Assembly: GCA_017462485.1 (NCBI GenBank)
Contig: JAFTRA010000042.1
Location: forward strand, 55,214 to 119,213
Origin: Clostridia bacterium
GTDB taxonomy: Bacteria > Bacillota > Clostridia > Oscillospirales > CAG-272
Reading direction: 5' to 3'
Length of the DNA stretch: 64,000 nucleotides
A program made the translations under genes and the position numbers. Position 1 is the stretch's first letter. Each line of letters opens with the position of its first letter. Below, in pieces: positions 51,978-61,562 of this stretch. A model generated the notes under the pieces. It did not search any database, was not told the DNA's origin, and saw only the letters and a program-made list of their open reading frames with translations.

Positions 51978-52688
51978 TTATTCGGCAAATGACAAAAGCA
52001 CGCTTTCCTCTTCGTCGGTGAGGTAGCGCCATTCGCCCTCGGAAAGCGACTCGTCAAGCGGAATCGTCGCAAAGCTTATCCTTTTTAAGTAAGTAACCGC
52101 ATTATCAAAGGAAGCTATCATTCGCTTTATCTGGTGATACTTTCCTTCGGTGAGCGTGATTACACCGCTCGCTCTGCCCTCATCAAGAGAAATTTCCGCG
52201 CTCTTGCATTCATACCCATCACCAAGCACAATTCCGCTCTCGAATTTCTCTTCCACTCCCGGCGGAAGCGGCTCTCGGGACTCGAAGTAGTACTCCTTTT
52301 CGACGTGGCGCTTCGGAGATAAGACTGTATGGGCAAGCTGACCGTTATTCGTAAGAATCATAAGTCCCACCGTATCCTTATCAAGCCTGCCTACCGGGAA
52401 AAGCTCTCTGTGCTGAAGCTCCTCCGGCAAAAGCTCGGTAACTACTGGGAGTCTTGAGTCCTCGGTTGCGCTGACGTATCCCATAGGCTTATTCAGCATA
52501 ACGTAAACGTACTTCTTATATGAAAGCTCTCTTCCAAGATAAGTTACACGGCTCCTATCCGGGTCTATGTGCTGCGATAGGTCACGAACTGCGACTCCGT
52601 CAACCAAGACGCCACCGCCCCTTGCCGCCTTTGCTGCTTCCTTTCTTGACGCTACGCCAAGCTCTGAAATAAATTTATCTATTCTCAT
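51978..52688 (-). CDS. RsuA-family rRNA pseudouridine synthase
   Basis: This 236-aa enzyme has an N-terminal S4 domain (RIDKFISELGVASRKEA) and the catalytic aspartate in GRLDKDTVGLMILTNNG, followed by the KxYxF block (VEKEYYFE) and EGKYHQIKRM. It belongs to the RsuA/RluB/RluE/RluF group; the short length fits RsuA, which modifies 16S rRNA position 516. The ribosome site is weak. Confidence 0.9.
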   Translation of the reverse strand: MRIDKFISELGVASRKEAAKAARGGGVLVDGVAVRDLSQHIDPDRSRVTYLGRELSYKKYVYVMLNKPMGYVSATEDSRLPVVTELLPEELQHRELFPVGRLDKDTVGLMILTNNGQLAHTVLSPKRHVEKEYYFESREPLPPGVEEKFESGIVLGDGYECKSAEISLDEGRASGVITLTEGKYHQIKRMIASFDNAVTYLKRISFATIPLDESLSEGEWRYLTDEEESVLLSFAE

Positions 52689-52716
52689 AAAAGCAATCTT
52701 TCATTTAATATAGAGA

Positions 52717-53469
52717 TTAAAGCTCTTCCATAGCGGTTCTTACCGCATCATCCGGAGCTACCTTTTCTACAAATACTCTGTCCTTCTTCTCAAGCTTCTT
52801 GAACACGTCATAATACCTTAACCCGAATTCACGGAGTGCGGGAGCTGAAAAATGAAGAGTGTCTCCGTTATCAGAAAGTCCCTCTGCGGATACGAAGCCG
52901 TAAAGCTCGTTTTCATTTGCAATTCGCTGAAGCTCTGCATTAACCGCAGGATAGTTTGAAAGCGCGGGGGAGGTAGGATGCTTAGCAAGGAAATCCCCAA
53001 GGCCACCAAGTATAAACGGAACGTCGTGAAGCTTTAAATCACGCCTTAAGGCGCTGAAGATAGCGAGCGCTTTCTCGTAATAAAGCTCAGCAAGTGACGG
53101 AGCGCAATCTGCCTCGCCCTGATGCCAGAGGACTCCGACTATTGTAGAGGTTCTGTCGGCAAGCCTCGTCTGGTAAACCGCATTATCGTAAAGGAGTCCG
53201 CCCTCACGCCACTGAGAAAGGCTTGTTCCACCGTCAGCGCACGGGATGAGGCCCACGTCAACGCCGTGCTCATTTGCGTAAGCGTCGGCAAAGCTCTCCG
53301 CAAGCGATATTCCCGAAAACGACCTGTCGGGGTTAACGGGAACGAACATCTTCTGCCATCTTCCGTTACGAAGCACCTTTATTCTCGGGTTGGATATGCG
53401 GGTAACGTCAGCAGGACGTCCTCTTCCCGCCATGTTTGATTGACCTATAAGTAAAAACGAGTGTATCAT
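52717..53469 (-). CDS. Sialate O-acetylesterase-like (SASA) esterase
   Basis: This 250-aa SGNH-type hydrolase matches the SASA/sialate O-acetylesterase domain: LLIGQSNMAGRGRP with the nucleophilic serine, GVLWHQGEAD with the oxyanion-hole residues, and a late Asp-His (NGDTLHFSAPALR). It would remove acetyl groups from sialic acids or plant acetyl-sugars. There is no signal peptide, so it is cytoplasmic. The start at 53469 follows GGAGAAAG. It lies 28 bases downstream of the EamA gene on the same strand. Confidence 0.87.
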   Translation of the reverse strand: MIHSFLLIGQSNMAGRGRPADVTRISNPRIKVLRNGRWQKMFVPVNPDRSFSGISLAESFADAYANEHGVDVGLIPCADGGTSLSQWREGGLLYDNAVYQTRLADRTSTIVGVLWHQGEADCAPSLAELYYEKALAIFSALRRDLKLHDVPFILGGLGDFLAKHPTSPALSNYPAVNAELQRIANENELYGFVSAEGLSDNGDTLHFSAPALREFGLRYYDVFKKLEKKDRVFVEKVAPDDAVRTAMEEL

Positions 53470-53496
53470 TTTCTTTCTCCATTCGAGCATTTTAAA

Positions 53497-54420
53497 TCAA
53501 TTTTGACTACTATTATTGTCATTTTTTAGGCTTTTCGCTTTTTGAAATAGCGTTTTAACATCTACCTCCGAGAAGAACGAAGCGCCAAGAATCAGAGCGG
53601 CTCCGACTATTGCAAGCAGGCTTATCGGCTCTTCAAAGAAGACGGTTGAGACGAGTATTGAAATTATCGGGTCAATGTAGCTGTATATAGCAACGGTTGA
53701 CGATTTCAGCTTAGCGACAGAGCCGAAATAAAGAACGTAAGCCGCACCCGTGTGAATTATTCCTATTATCAAAGCGTAGACAATATAGCTTACCTCAAGC
53801 TCAAGAGCTATAGCGTTTTCGGCAAGGAGTATGTACGGCAAGAGGGCTACTGAGGAAATAACGAACTGAACGAGGGTTTTATCTACCGGATCAATATCCC
53901 TCATAAGCTTATTGAATATTACAACCACCGCATACAGTAACGCAGCGCATATTCCGCAAATTATTCCAATAATACTGACGCCCTCGGCATCACCTATAAC
54001 TCCGCTGGCTAGCACCATTCCAAAAAGCGCCACGGATACCGAAATTATCTGCTTTGAACTGAGTTTTTCCTTAAAGATGAATACCGAAAGAATTACGAGT
54101 ATCGTCGGGGCAAGATAATAGCTCAAGGTTGCCGTTGGCACCGTCGTCGTCTTGCAAGCGAGGAAGAACAGAATCCAATTCGCCCCAAGCGCTATTCCCG
54201 ACGGGATAAGGTATTTGAGGTTTTTCTTTATCTTTTCGCAGTCGGGCTTTCTCTTTCTGACGAGCAAAAAGACGGCTAGGAAAAGCGTTCCTATAAACGC
54301 TCTTGCAAACGCTATAACGCCTGACGGAAGCGGTATATATTTAGAGAATATACCGACTGTTCCAAACACCGTCATTGACGTTATCAGCCATATAAGACTT
54401 CTTGTGTTTTTTTCGCTCAT
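53497..54420 (-). CDS. EamA/DMT-family transporter
   Basis: This 307-aa membrane protein has ten hydrophobic segments in two five-helix EamA repeats (first NWILFFLACKTTTVPTATLS, second AYVLYFGSVAKLKSSTVAIY), the usual plan of drug/metabolite exporters. Substrate unknown. It probably forms a two-gene unit with the SASA esterase. Confidence 0.9.
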   Translation of the reverse strand: MSEKNTRSLIWLITSMTVFGTVGIFSKYIPLPSGVIAFARAFIGTLFLAVFLLVRKRKPDCEKIKKNLKYLIPSGIALGANWILFFLACKTTTVPTATLSYYLAPTILVILSVFIFKEKLSSKQIISVSVALFGMVLASGVIGDAEGVSIIGIICGICAALLYAVVVIFNKLMRDIDPVDKTLVQFVISSVALLPYILLAENAIALELEVSYIVYALIIGIIHTGAAYVLYFGSVAKLKSSTVAIYSYIDPIISILVSTVFFEEPISLLAIVGAALILGASFFSEVDVKTLFQKAKSLKNDNNSSQN

Positions 54421-54535
54421 TCTATCACCACCGTCAGTTTAAATAAGTGTTTTATGACAGTATAACACAATCTACATTTAATTGCAATAACGTAATACAA
54501 TTATTAAAGCTTAATATAGTTATCAAAGCTTATAT

Positions 54536-55399
54536 TCAATTTCCTTTATACGAGCCTGCGTTGGCCACGTCATTTTTTCTGAATGCCGACATACTCATAC
54601 CGTATCTCTTAAAGAAAAGCACCGATGCGTAGCTGACGGTATTGAAGCCTGCTCCAAGAACTATATCGAGTATTTTATGATTTGAGTTGAGAAGCATATT
54701 CGCTATGTAATTCAAGCGGAGCTCGTTCACAAGCTCGCTTGGTGATTTTCCGAGATGTTTACGCATAGTGCGTGTCAGATGCTCTCTGCTTTTCCCCGAA
54801 AGCTCGACCATTCTGGCAATCCCTCCCTCAAAGTTCATTTCACTCTCCATTTTATCAATAAGAGCCTTCAGCCACTCGGGAGTTCCCTTTTCCTCCGGAA
54901 CGTAGTTCTCGAAAACGTCGGCAAAAAGCTTTATAAGAAGAACTCTTATTGCCGTTTGCCGCCTTTTTGCGTCCTCCGGCAGAATTGCGCGTATTTTCTC
55001 CATCTCGTGAGAAATCGCTTCGAATTCCACACTAGTGAGCTTTACGGCAGGCGAGCTTTTTGCTTTCATAAGCATACGCTTCGGATAACCCTCTCCAAGA
55101 TATGAAAATACAGAATCCAGCGTTTCCTTCGTAAATGTTATATTGAGGAAAGAAAACGGCTCTTCGGAAATCGGCGCATAGTTATGAGCGTCGCTCGCGC
55201 GAATGAAAATAGCTTGCATTGGAAAGAGAGTCTTTTCATCTCCGTTTATATAATGAGTCGCTTCTCCCTCGAGCATTATAAATATTTCGTAATAATCGTG
55301 GGTGTGGATTCTGAAATATTCGGTTTTACTGTTTACGTAACGGTAGGAGCACCCCGTCTCCATATCCACAAAACGCTTTGCCTCAAGAAGCTTTACCAT
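54536..55399 (-). CDS. AraC-family transcriptional regulator
   Basis: This 287-aa regulator has an N-terminal cupin-like sensing domain (HTHDYYEIFIMLEGEATHYI) and a C-terminal double helix-turn-helix (ELSGKSREHLTRTMRKHLGK, then LNSNHKILDIVLGAGFNTVS). It is divergent from the GH38 mannosidase gene, and the shared gap contains a repeated 10-mer, so it most likely regulates that gene in response to a sugar. Confidence 0.92.
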   Translation of the reverse strand: MVKLLEAKRFVDMETGCSYRYVNSKTEYFRIHTHDYYEIFIMLEGEATHYINGDEKTLFPMQAIFIRASDAHNYAPISEEPFSFLNITFTKETLDSVFSYLGEGYPKRMLMKAKSSPAVKLTSVEFEAISHEMEKIRAILPEDAKRRQTAIRVLLIKLFADVFENYVPEEKGTPEWLKALIDKMESEMNFEGGIARMVELSGKSREHLTRTMRKHLGKSPSELVNELRLNYIANMLLNSNHKILDIVLGAGFNTVSYASVLFFKRYGMSMSAFRKNDVANAGSYKGN

Positions 55400-55411
55400 A
55401 CGATTACCTCG

Positions 55412-55521
55412 TCACAATAGTTATAATTTTTAAAATTATTTATCAGCGCAAATCCTTGCAGTATTTGAAGATACAATTGAATTTATACGAAAACATTTTA
55501 TATGTATTTTATCACAATAGT
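55412..55521. promoter_or_regulatory. Putative AraC-type operator pair
   Basis: The sequence TCACAATAGT occurs at 55412-55421 and again at 55512-55521, same orientation and exactly 100 bases apart, in the 224-base gap between the regulator and the mannosidase gene. Spaced direct repeats are how AraC-family proteins usually bind. A TATAAAAT-like -10 for the mannosidase gene lies near 55546. Confidence 0.5.
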
Positions 55522-55623
55522 AATAGAATTTCAAGAGTAAATGTTATAAAATAAAATCAGTTAATATCCGTGGGAATAAAACCAACAGGATTTACAAATT
55601 CAATTTTGGCAAAGGAGAAATTT

Positions 55624-58600
55624 ATGGCGAATGCTATGAATAAAATCAAAATGACGCTCGAGGCACTTTCGTCGGCAAGAAGCGTTCATATTTTCGATGT
55701 TGACGGACTTAAGACTGCAGAGTGCGAGCCGAAGACCTCAAATATTCCGCCTGATGATATTGAATACAAGGAGGGCAGCGTATGCAACAAAAGACTCGCT
55801 CACTTTTGGATAAAGGGAGAATTTGATACTCCGCCCTGTGAAGAAAACAGCGAGCTTTACATACACGTAGATAACGGTGCTACCGGTTGGGACGCTCTGA
55901 ATCCGCAAGCGCTTCTTTACCTCAACGGAAAAATGGTTGAGGGTATTGACGTAAATCACAAGGACCACGATTTATCCGCAGAAAGTCATTACGAGCTTTC
56001 TATGTACTGGTACACCGCCGAAAGAGATTATTTCAGCGTCAAGTGCAGCATAAGAAAGCTCTACCTTAAGGTTGAGGAGCTTTATTACGATATGCTTGTT
56101 CCATACGAGGCTTGCAGAGATGTTTACCCCTGCGAATCCGCCGAATATCAAAGAACGCTCTCGGTTATCGAGCAGACCGCAAACATACTTGACCTCAGGG
56201 CTATTCACTCCGACGAATTCTTTAAGAGCGTTGACTCTGCGCTTTCCTTTATAAAGTCGGAATACTACGAAAAGCTTTGCTCCACCGAGGGCAAGCCCGT
56301 CGTCAACTGCATAGGACACACGCATATAGACGTTGAGTGGCGCTGGACGAGATTTGTGACTAGGGATAAAATTCAGTGCAGCTTTACCACCGCAAAGAGT
56401 CTTATGGACAAATACCCCGAATACAAATTTATGCTCTCACAGCCCGAGCTTTACCGCTATCTTAAGGAAGAAGCACCCGAAAAGTACGAGGAGCTCAAAG
56501 AGCTTATCAAAAATGAACGCTGGGAGCCCGAGGGCGCTATGTACGTCGAGTGCGACTGCAACCTCACGAGCGGAGAGAGTCTTGTGCGTCAGATAATGTA
56601 CGGCACGCGCTTCTTCAAGAGAGAATTCGGTACGGATTGCCACACACTCTTCCTGCCCGACGTTTTCGGTTACAGCGCCGCGCTTCCGCAAATTTTAAAG
56701 AAGTCGGGAATAGACTATTTTATCACCTCGAAAATCAGCTGGAACGACACGAATACTCTGCCTCACGATACGTTTATATGGCAGGGCATCGACGGAACCG
56801 AAATATTCACTAATTTCATAACCGGTCAAAAATACAACAAGAATAAAGCCATTGAGCGTCTAACAACCTACATTGGAAGAAACGACCCCGATTTCATATA
56901 CGGAACGTGGGCGCGCCAGACAGACAAGGCGTACGTCAGCGGCTCTCTCAACACGTTCGGCTACGGAGACGGCGGCGGTGGTCCTACTAAGGAAATGCTT
57001 GAAAAGCTTCGCCGTCTTTCAAAGGGACTTCCGGCCTTCCCGGTTGCAAAAACTCAATTTATATATCCATACCTCAAACAGCTTGAAGCGGAGTTCACCG
57101 AAAACGCAAGGAAGCTGCGTTCTGTTCCCAAATGGATTGGCGAGCTTTATCTTGAATTCCACAGAGGAACTTATACTACTATGGCAAACAACAAGCGAGG
57201 TAACAGACGCGCGGAGTTTGGTATGCAGAAATGCGAGGCGCTCTCCGTGACCGACCTTTTGCACGGCGGAAGCTACGACAAGGCGGCTATCGATGACGCT
57301 TGGATTAAGGTTTTGCATAACCAATTTCACGATATACTTCCCGGCTCTTCCATTGAGGCGGTGTATGACCTAAGCGAAAAGGACTATCTTGAGCTTGAAG
57401 ACTTCACACGCTCCATCGTGAATAAGAAAATCAAAGCGCTTGCCGCACGTGTCAAAACCGACGGCGGAATATTCGTATATAACGCTCTCGGCTTCCCGAG
57501 GCGCGCAGAAATTACCCTCGGTGGAAAGCATTATATCACCGACGAGGAAATCCCCGCTTTAGGCTGGGCGGTAATCACTCCCACTCAGCACGCCAAAACG
57601 CTCAAGGTGGCTTCTCACCATCTTGAAAACGAATTTTACAGAATAGAGTTTGACTCCCTTGGAAGATTTTCTGTACTCTTCGACAAACGGGTAGGAAGGA
57701 ACATCATCTCCGCTCCCGCAAACGAAATACGAATTTCCGAGGACCGTCCTCACCAATACGACGGCTGGGAGATTGAGCACGACTACGCTACGAAGACCTA
57801 TATTCCCGACAAAATTGCCGACGAAATAATTATTGATGACGGGGACCGTGTCGGAATCAAGTACACAAGAAAGTATTTACGCTCCGAAATCACTCAAACT
57901 ATCTGGGTATATTCCTCCTCTCCGAGAATTGATATCGAAAACGAGATTGATTGGCAGGAAAAGCATCAGATAATGAAGCTTGCTTTTCCCTTTGACGTTC
58001 ACTCAAGCTCAGCAACCTTTGAAATCCAGTACGGACACACCTCTCGCCCAAACAACAAGAACACAAGCTGGGACGAGGCAAAATTCGAGGTTTGCGCTCA
58101 CAAATGGGTGGATATTTCTGAAACAGGCTACGGTGTCAGCGTTCTTAACGACTCAAAGTACGGCTTCTCGGCTAATGAGGGTACTATCACCGTAAGCTGC
58201 TTAAGAGCGCCCACTTTCCCGAACGAAAATGCTGATATTTGCAAGCATAAGTTTATAATTTCCCTGCTTCCGCACCTTAAAAGCTTTGCTGAAAACGGAG
58301 TTATCAGAGAGGCATATAGCATAAATCAGCCGATAGAATATGTAGAAATCGGCAAGCAAAACGGAACGCTTCCAGAACGTTATTCGCTCGTAAGCTGCGA
58401 CGAGGATGCTATCGTAATCGAGTGCGCAAAGCGTGCCGAGGACTCCGACGACCTCATTGTTCGTCTTTACGAGTCGCATAACAGTCATACGACGGCTCAT
58501 ATTCACACAGCCGAAAATTTCTCGCACGCATATCTTACCGACCTTACGGAAAAGGTAGTATGCGAGCTTGAAATCAAAGACGGCACTGTTACTCTTCCTA

Positions 58601-58641
58601 TGAAGAACTTTGCTATCGAGACCTTACGCTTTGTTAAGTAA
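55624..58641 (+). CDS. Alpha-mannosidase, GH38
   Basis: This 1005-aa enzyme hydrolyses alpha-mannosides. An N-terminal domain of about 220 residues precedes the GH38 catalytic domain. Its zinc-binding block is GHTHIDVEWRW (near 229) and its nucleophile aspartate is in FLPDVFGYSAALPQ (near 344). A mid helical domain (HNQFHDILPGSSIEAVYD) and C-terminal beta domains follow. No signal peptide is present, so imported manno-oligosaccharides or N-glycan pieces are likely substrates. The start at 55624 has AAGGAG nine bases upstream; a longer frame from 55570 lacks a site. Confidence 0.94.
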   Translation: MANAMNKIKMTLEALSSARSVHIFDVDGLKTAECEPKTSNIPPDDIEYKEGSVCNKRLAHFWIKGEFDTPPCEENSELYIHVDNGATGWDALNPQALLYLNGKMVEGIDVNHKDHDLSAESHYELSMYWYTAERDYFSVKCSIRKLYLKVEELYYDMLVPYEACRDVYPCESAEYQRTLSVIEQTANILDLRAIHSDEFFKSVDSALSFIKSEYYEKLCSTEGKPVVNCIGHTHIDVEWRWTRFVTRDKIQCSFTTAKSLMDKYPEYKFMLSQPELYRYLKEEAPEKYEELKELIKNERWEPEGAMYVECDCNLTSGESLVRQIMYGTRFFKREFGTDCHTLFLPDVFGYSAALPQILKKSGIDYFITSKISWNDTNTLPHDTFIWQGIDGTEIFTNFITGQKYNKNKAIERLTTYIGRNDPDFIYGTWARQTDKAYVSGSLNTFGYGDGGGGPTKEMLEKLRRLSKGLPAFPVAKTQFIYPYLKQLEAEFTENARKLRSVPKWIGELYLEFHRGTYTTMANNKRGNRRAEFGMQKCEALSVTDLLHGGSYDKAAIDDAWIKVLHNQFHDILPGSSIEAVYDLSEKDYLELEDFTRSIVNKKIKALAARVKTDGGIFVYNALGFPRRAEITLGGKHYITDEEIPALGWAVITPTQHAKTLKVASHHLENEFYRIEFDSLGRFSVLFDKRVGRNIISAPANEIRISEDRPHQYDGWEIEHDYATKTYIPDKIADEIIIDDGDRVGIKYTRKYLRSEITQTIWVYSSSPRIDIENEIDWQEKHQIMKLAFPFDVHSSSATFEIQYGHTSRPNNKNTSWDEAKFEVCAHKWVDISETGYGVSVLNDSKYGFSANEGTITVSCLRAPTFPNENADICKHKFIISLLPHLKSFAENGVIREAYSINQPIEYVEIGKQNGTLPERYSLVSCDEDAIVIECAKRAEDSDDLIVRLYESHNSHTTAHIHTAENFSHAYLTDLTEKVVCELEIKDGTVTLPMKNFAIETLRFVK

Positions 58642-58659
58642 TTTCGCAAGTTAATAATA

Positions 58660-58698
58660 AAAAGGACAGCTCATTTTTAAAATTTGAGTTGTCCTTTT
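58660..58698 (+). terminator. Terminator after the GH38 gene
   Basis: A 14-pair stem with one G-T pair (58660-58673 with 58685-58698) ends in a T run, 18 bases after the stop. Confidence 0.9.
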
Positions 58699-58759
58699 GT
58701 TGTATTAGGTTGTTTTAACACAGCTCGAGTGCAAAGGTCCTTCCAAGGTCAAAACCGAG

Positions 58760-59554
58760 CTATTTCAAAAGCTCAATTATGATATAAATTGCCATAATTA
58801 CGCCCAGGTGTAAAGGATAAAAGGCGTAGAAGAAATATTTGAGCTTCTTATTACCTGCCTTGCCGTTATAAAGACAAAGTACGGGAATTGCCAAGAGGTT
58901 GCAGCACTGCATAGGAACGGATATCCCAAACACGTTAAAGCACCAATCGTGCTTCTTCATTACGAGCAAAACGCACATCAAGGCAAGAATTACGAGCCTT
59001 AACGCATAGGAATCAAGGCGTCTTGCTTTATCAGGCACATCTACTTTTCCAAAATCGAAAATGCTGATAAGCACCGGAGCGAGCATACCTATGTAACCGT
59101 AGTCGAAGGTAACGAAGTGGAACGGTATATAAGCTACGGCAAGTGCTGCTGCAAACACGAGAATTGCCGCTATAATCTTACACGCACTAAGGGTATCGAG
59201 CGCAATTTTCTTGAGATATTCCAAAAGGTAAATCAAAAGAATCGATACGGAGAAGGTAAGGAATATACTTGGGTACAGCGTGTCCGCAAACACGTAATAG
59301 AAGCCAAGATAAATGATACCAACACCGAAAACAAGCATAAAGTGCTTAAGTTTGTTTTTAGTATAACGGCAGCCCTCCGCTATAAAGTAGGCAAAAATCG
59401 GAAACGCAAGTCTGCCTATCGCGCGGAATATGATTTCGTCGGGATATATCATAAGACCAAAGTGGTCTATGAACATAGCAATGCAGGCTATAAGCTTTAA
59501 CGTCGAGCCGGACAGAAACCCGAATTTCGTGCCGTATGATTTAATTTCCGCCAT
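58760..59554 (-). CDS. TraX-family membrane protein
   Basis: This 264-aa polytopic membrane protein matches TraX: LKLIACIAMFIDHFGLMIYP at the start, AIGRLAFPIFAYFIAEGCRYT, and the C-terminal FFYAFYPLHLGVIMAIY. TraX acetylates F pilin in one plasmid system; chromosomal relatives in gut Firmicutes are of unknown role. The start at 59554 follows GGAGG. A frame extension to 59596 is not supported. Confidence 0.87.
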   Translation of the reverse strand: MAEIKSYGTKFGFLSGSTLKLIACIAMFIDHFGLMIYPDEIIFRAIGRLAFPIFAYFIAEGCRYTKNKLKHFMLVFGVGIIYLGFYYVFADTLYPSIFLTFSVSILLIYLLEYLKKIALDTLSACKIIAAILVFAAALAVAYIPFHFVTFDYGYIGMLAPVLISIFDFGKVDVPDKARRLDSYALRLVILALMCVLLVMKKHDWCFNVFGISVPMQCCNLLAIPVLCLYNGKAGNKKLKYFFYAFYPLHLGVIMAIYIIIELLK

Positions 59555-59637
59555 TTTTCCTCCGAGGAGTGTGATTTTGAGATAGGTGTATGCCAAAAAG
59601 CACGCATAAAAGCTTCAAGATTCAAATTAACAAAGAT

Positions 59638-59973
59638 TTAAACGTCGTTCTCAGCTCTGCCAACGGAGTCCTTTGTTTTAAAGCCATCGGGATAGCGTTT
59701 TTTGAGCTTTTCAATATTTTTCTCGAGCACTTCCTCGAGCGGAACCCCGAGAACGTGCGCAATTTCGGCTATATACCAGGCGATGTCGCCAAGCTCCTTT
59801 ATAAGATGCTCGCGGTCGAGCTCGTGACCCTGAGCGAGCCATTTCTTCACTATGTCTATTGCCTCGCCGGATTCACCGCATAGTCCCATAACTCCGTTAA
59901 TGAGAACGTCCTTTTCGGAAAGGGCGGGATTCAAGGTCGTCATAGCAAGCTTCTGATATTCGTTTATAGTCAT
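59638..59973 (-). CDS. MazG-like nucleotide pyrophosphohydrolase
   Basis: This 111-aa all-alpha NTP pyrophosphatase has the MazG metal-binding pattern: GLCGESGEAIDIVKK (ExxE) and KELGDIAWYIAEIA (ExxD). Single-domain MazG proteins of this size clear non-canonical nucleotides. CGGAGGA precedes the ATG. Confidence 0.9.
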   Translation of the reverse strand: MTINEYQKLAMTTLNPALSEKDVLINGVMGLCGESGEAIDIVKKWLAQGHELDREHLIKELGDIAWYIAEIAHVLGVPLEEVLEKNIEKLKKRYPDGFKTKDSVGRAENDV

Positions 59974-60188
59974 TTTCGTATCCTCCGATATGCATTTTAT
60001 AAAACTGTGTATCTATCGTAAAAATCAAGCTTTTTCGCATACTTTTGCTTTTTCATACGACTATTTTACATTACGGACTCGCAAATGTCAATCCAAAAAC
60101 GCAAACAAATGCAAAAATCGACTTTGTGCAACATATACAAAGCCGTTAATATATATTTAATAATTATTTTTTATATTTGAATAAATGA

Positions 60189-60217
60189 TTGAATTTTACG
60201 TGTTCATATGCTATACT
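60189..60217 (+). promoter_or_regulatory. Promoter of the exopolysaccharide operon
   Basis: TTGAAT (60189-60194), 17 bases and TATACT (60212-60217), about 50 bases before the first gene. The 295-base gap before the first gene (59974-60268) shows nothing else. Confidence 0.72.
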
Positions 60218-60268
60218 TATTTGGAGCAATCTTATATTTTAAATATATATTACGAGGTTTTAGACAAC

Positions 60269-61051
60269 ATGGAAGCTTTAGCAAAAGAAATCAAAGAAGA
60301 AATAACTGCCCCCGCGGCAGAATTCGTCATTGACTGCGAAAATATTCCTGACGCAACCGTCTTTGAGGGTGACTTCGATTACACAAAAGAATATCCAAAC
60401 AGCTGCTACGAGGACTATATAGCTAAATTCGAGCCGAACACGAAGAAGCGCCTATTCTACCGTTTTGTAAAGAGAGCGTTCGATATGATAGCCTCGGCAC
60501 TGATGCTTATATGCCTATCGCCTATATTTCTCATAGTTGCGATACTTATAAAGTGCGAATCACGCGGTCCCGTCATCTTCAAGCAAAAGCGAATGGGCAA
60601 GGACGGCAAGGTCTTTAACTGCTACAAATTCCGCTCAATGAAAATAGATACCCCGAAGGACTGCGCCACTTCCCTGCTCGAAAACCCCGAGCAATACTAC
60701 ACCAAGGTCGGCAAGATTATCCGCAAGCTCTCGATTGACGAGCTGCCGCAGCTTTGGTGCGTCTTCGTCGGAACGATGAGCTTCATCGGCTATCGCCCGC
60801 TGGTTCTCACCGAGGAAAAGTGCAATATTATGAGGGACAAGCTCGGCGTTTTCGCCATGCGTCCCGGAATCTCGGGCTACGCCCAGGTAATCGGAAGAGA
60901 TGACGTTTACTATAAAAATAAAGCAATTCTCGACTCGATTTACGTAAAACGCGCTTCCCTCCTCTTCGACATAAAGCTCGTTTTTATGACGGTTTCCACC
61001 GTGCTTTCGAAAAAAGGAAATGACGCAAATAAGGAGAAGAACAATGAGTAA
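60269..61051 (+). CDS. Priming sugar transferase (polyprenyl-phosphate glycosyl-1-phosphate transferase)
   Basis: This 260-aa protein has a cytoplasmic N-terminal part of about 75 residues, one hydrophobic re-entrant helix (MIASALMLICLSPIFLIVAI), then the catalytic domain with VIFKQKRMGKDGK, FNCYKFRSMK, LSIDELPQLW, and MRPGISGYAQV. These are the signatures of monotopic phosphoglycosyl transferases such as the WcaJ/PglC group, which start repeat-unit synthesis on undecaprenyl phosphate. The start is the ATG at 60269 with a GAGG at long spacing. First gene of the operon. Confidence 0.93.
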   Translation: MEALAKEIKEEITAPAAEFVIDCENIPDATVFEGDFDYTKEYPNSCYEDYIAKFEPNTKKRLFYRFVKRAFDMIASALMLICLSPIFLIVAILIKCESRGPVIFKQKRMGKDGKVFNCYKFRSMKIDTPKDCATSLLENPEQYYTKVGKIIRKLSIDELPQLWCVFVGTMSFIGYRPLVLTEEKCNIMRDKLGVFAMRPGISGYAQVIGRDDVYYKNKAILDSIYVKRASLLFDIKLVFMTVSTVLSKKGNDANKEKNNE

Positions 61052-61562
61052 TACAAACACCGCCGTGCTTGAAAAGGAAGAGTTACAAACCGAACAGGCC
61101 GCAAAAACCGAAAAGCGCCTTAAGGTCTGTCTCATCTCATCTTCGGGTGGACATTACGAGCAGTTAAAAATGCTTAAAAAGCTTGGCGAAAAATACGATA
61201 TTTTCTGGGTTACGGAAAAGACAAAATACAGCGGTGACGCAAATTATTATCTTCACCAAACAGGACTTAAGGATATCTTTTGCATCTTCAAGATGATAGC
61301 CAACTGCTTCAAAACCTTGAAATTCTGGAGAAAAGAAAAGCCAGACGCTGTTATTACAACAGGAACGATGATTGCGATTCCGGTTTGCCTGTGGGCAAAG
61401 TTCAGAAAGAAAAAAGTTATTTACATAGAAACGTTTTCAAGAATTCACAACTGCACGAGAACGGGAAAGCTTATGTATAAGTACGCTGACCTTTTCATTT
61501 ACCAGTGGGAAACCCTTAAGGAGTTTTACCCGAACGGAGTTTACGGAGGTAGTATATATTGA
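61044..61562 (+). CDS. Alg14/PssD-like glycosyltransferase subunit
   Basis: This 172-aa protein matches the Alg14-type membrane-anchoring subunit: VCLISSSGGHYEQLKML, KPDAVITTGTMIAIPVCLWA and KVIYIETFSRI. With its Alg13-type partner next door it forms a two-part glycosyltransferase (as PssD/PssE or Cps14F/G) that adds the second sugar to the lipid carrier. The ATG at 61044 overlaps the previous gene; AAGGAG precedes it. Confidence 0.92.
   Translation: MSNTNTAVLEKEELQTEQAAKTEKRLKVCLISSSGGHYEQLKMLKKLGEKYDIFWVTEKTKYSGDANYYLHQTGLKDIFCIFKMIANCFKTLKFWRKEKPDAVITTGTMIAIPVCLWAKFRKKKVIYIETFSRIHNCTRTGKLMYKYADLFIYQWETLKEFYPNGVYGGSIY

Noticed and set aside
60221-60230. GGAGCAATC as a third copy of the repeat-element motif
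   Set aside because: Only nine bases match, without the GC-rich context, hairpin or GCAGTTC, and it lies just after an AT-rich promoter. Treated as chance.
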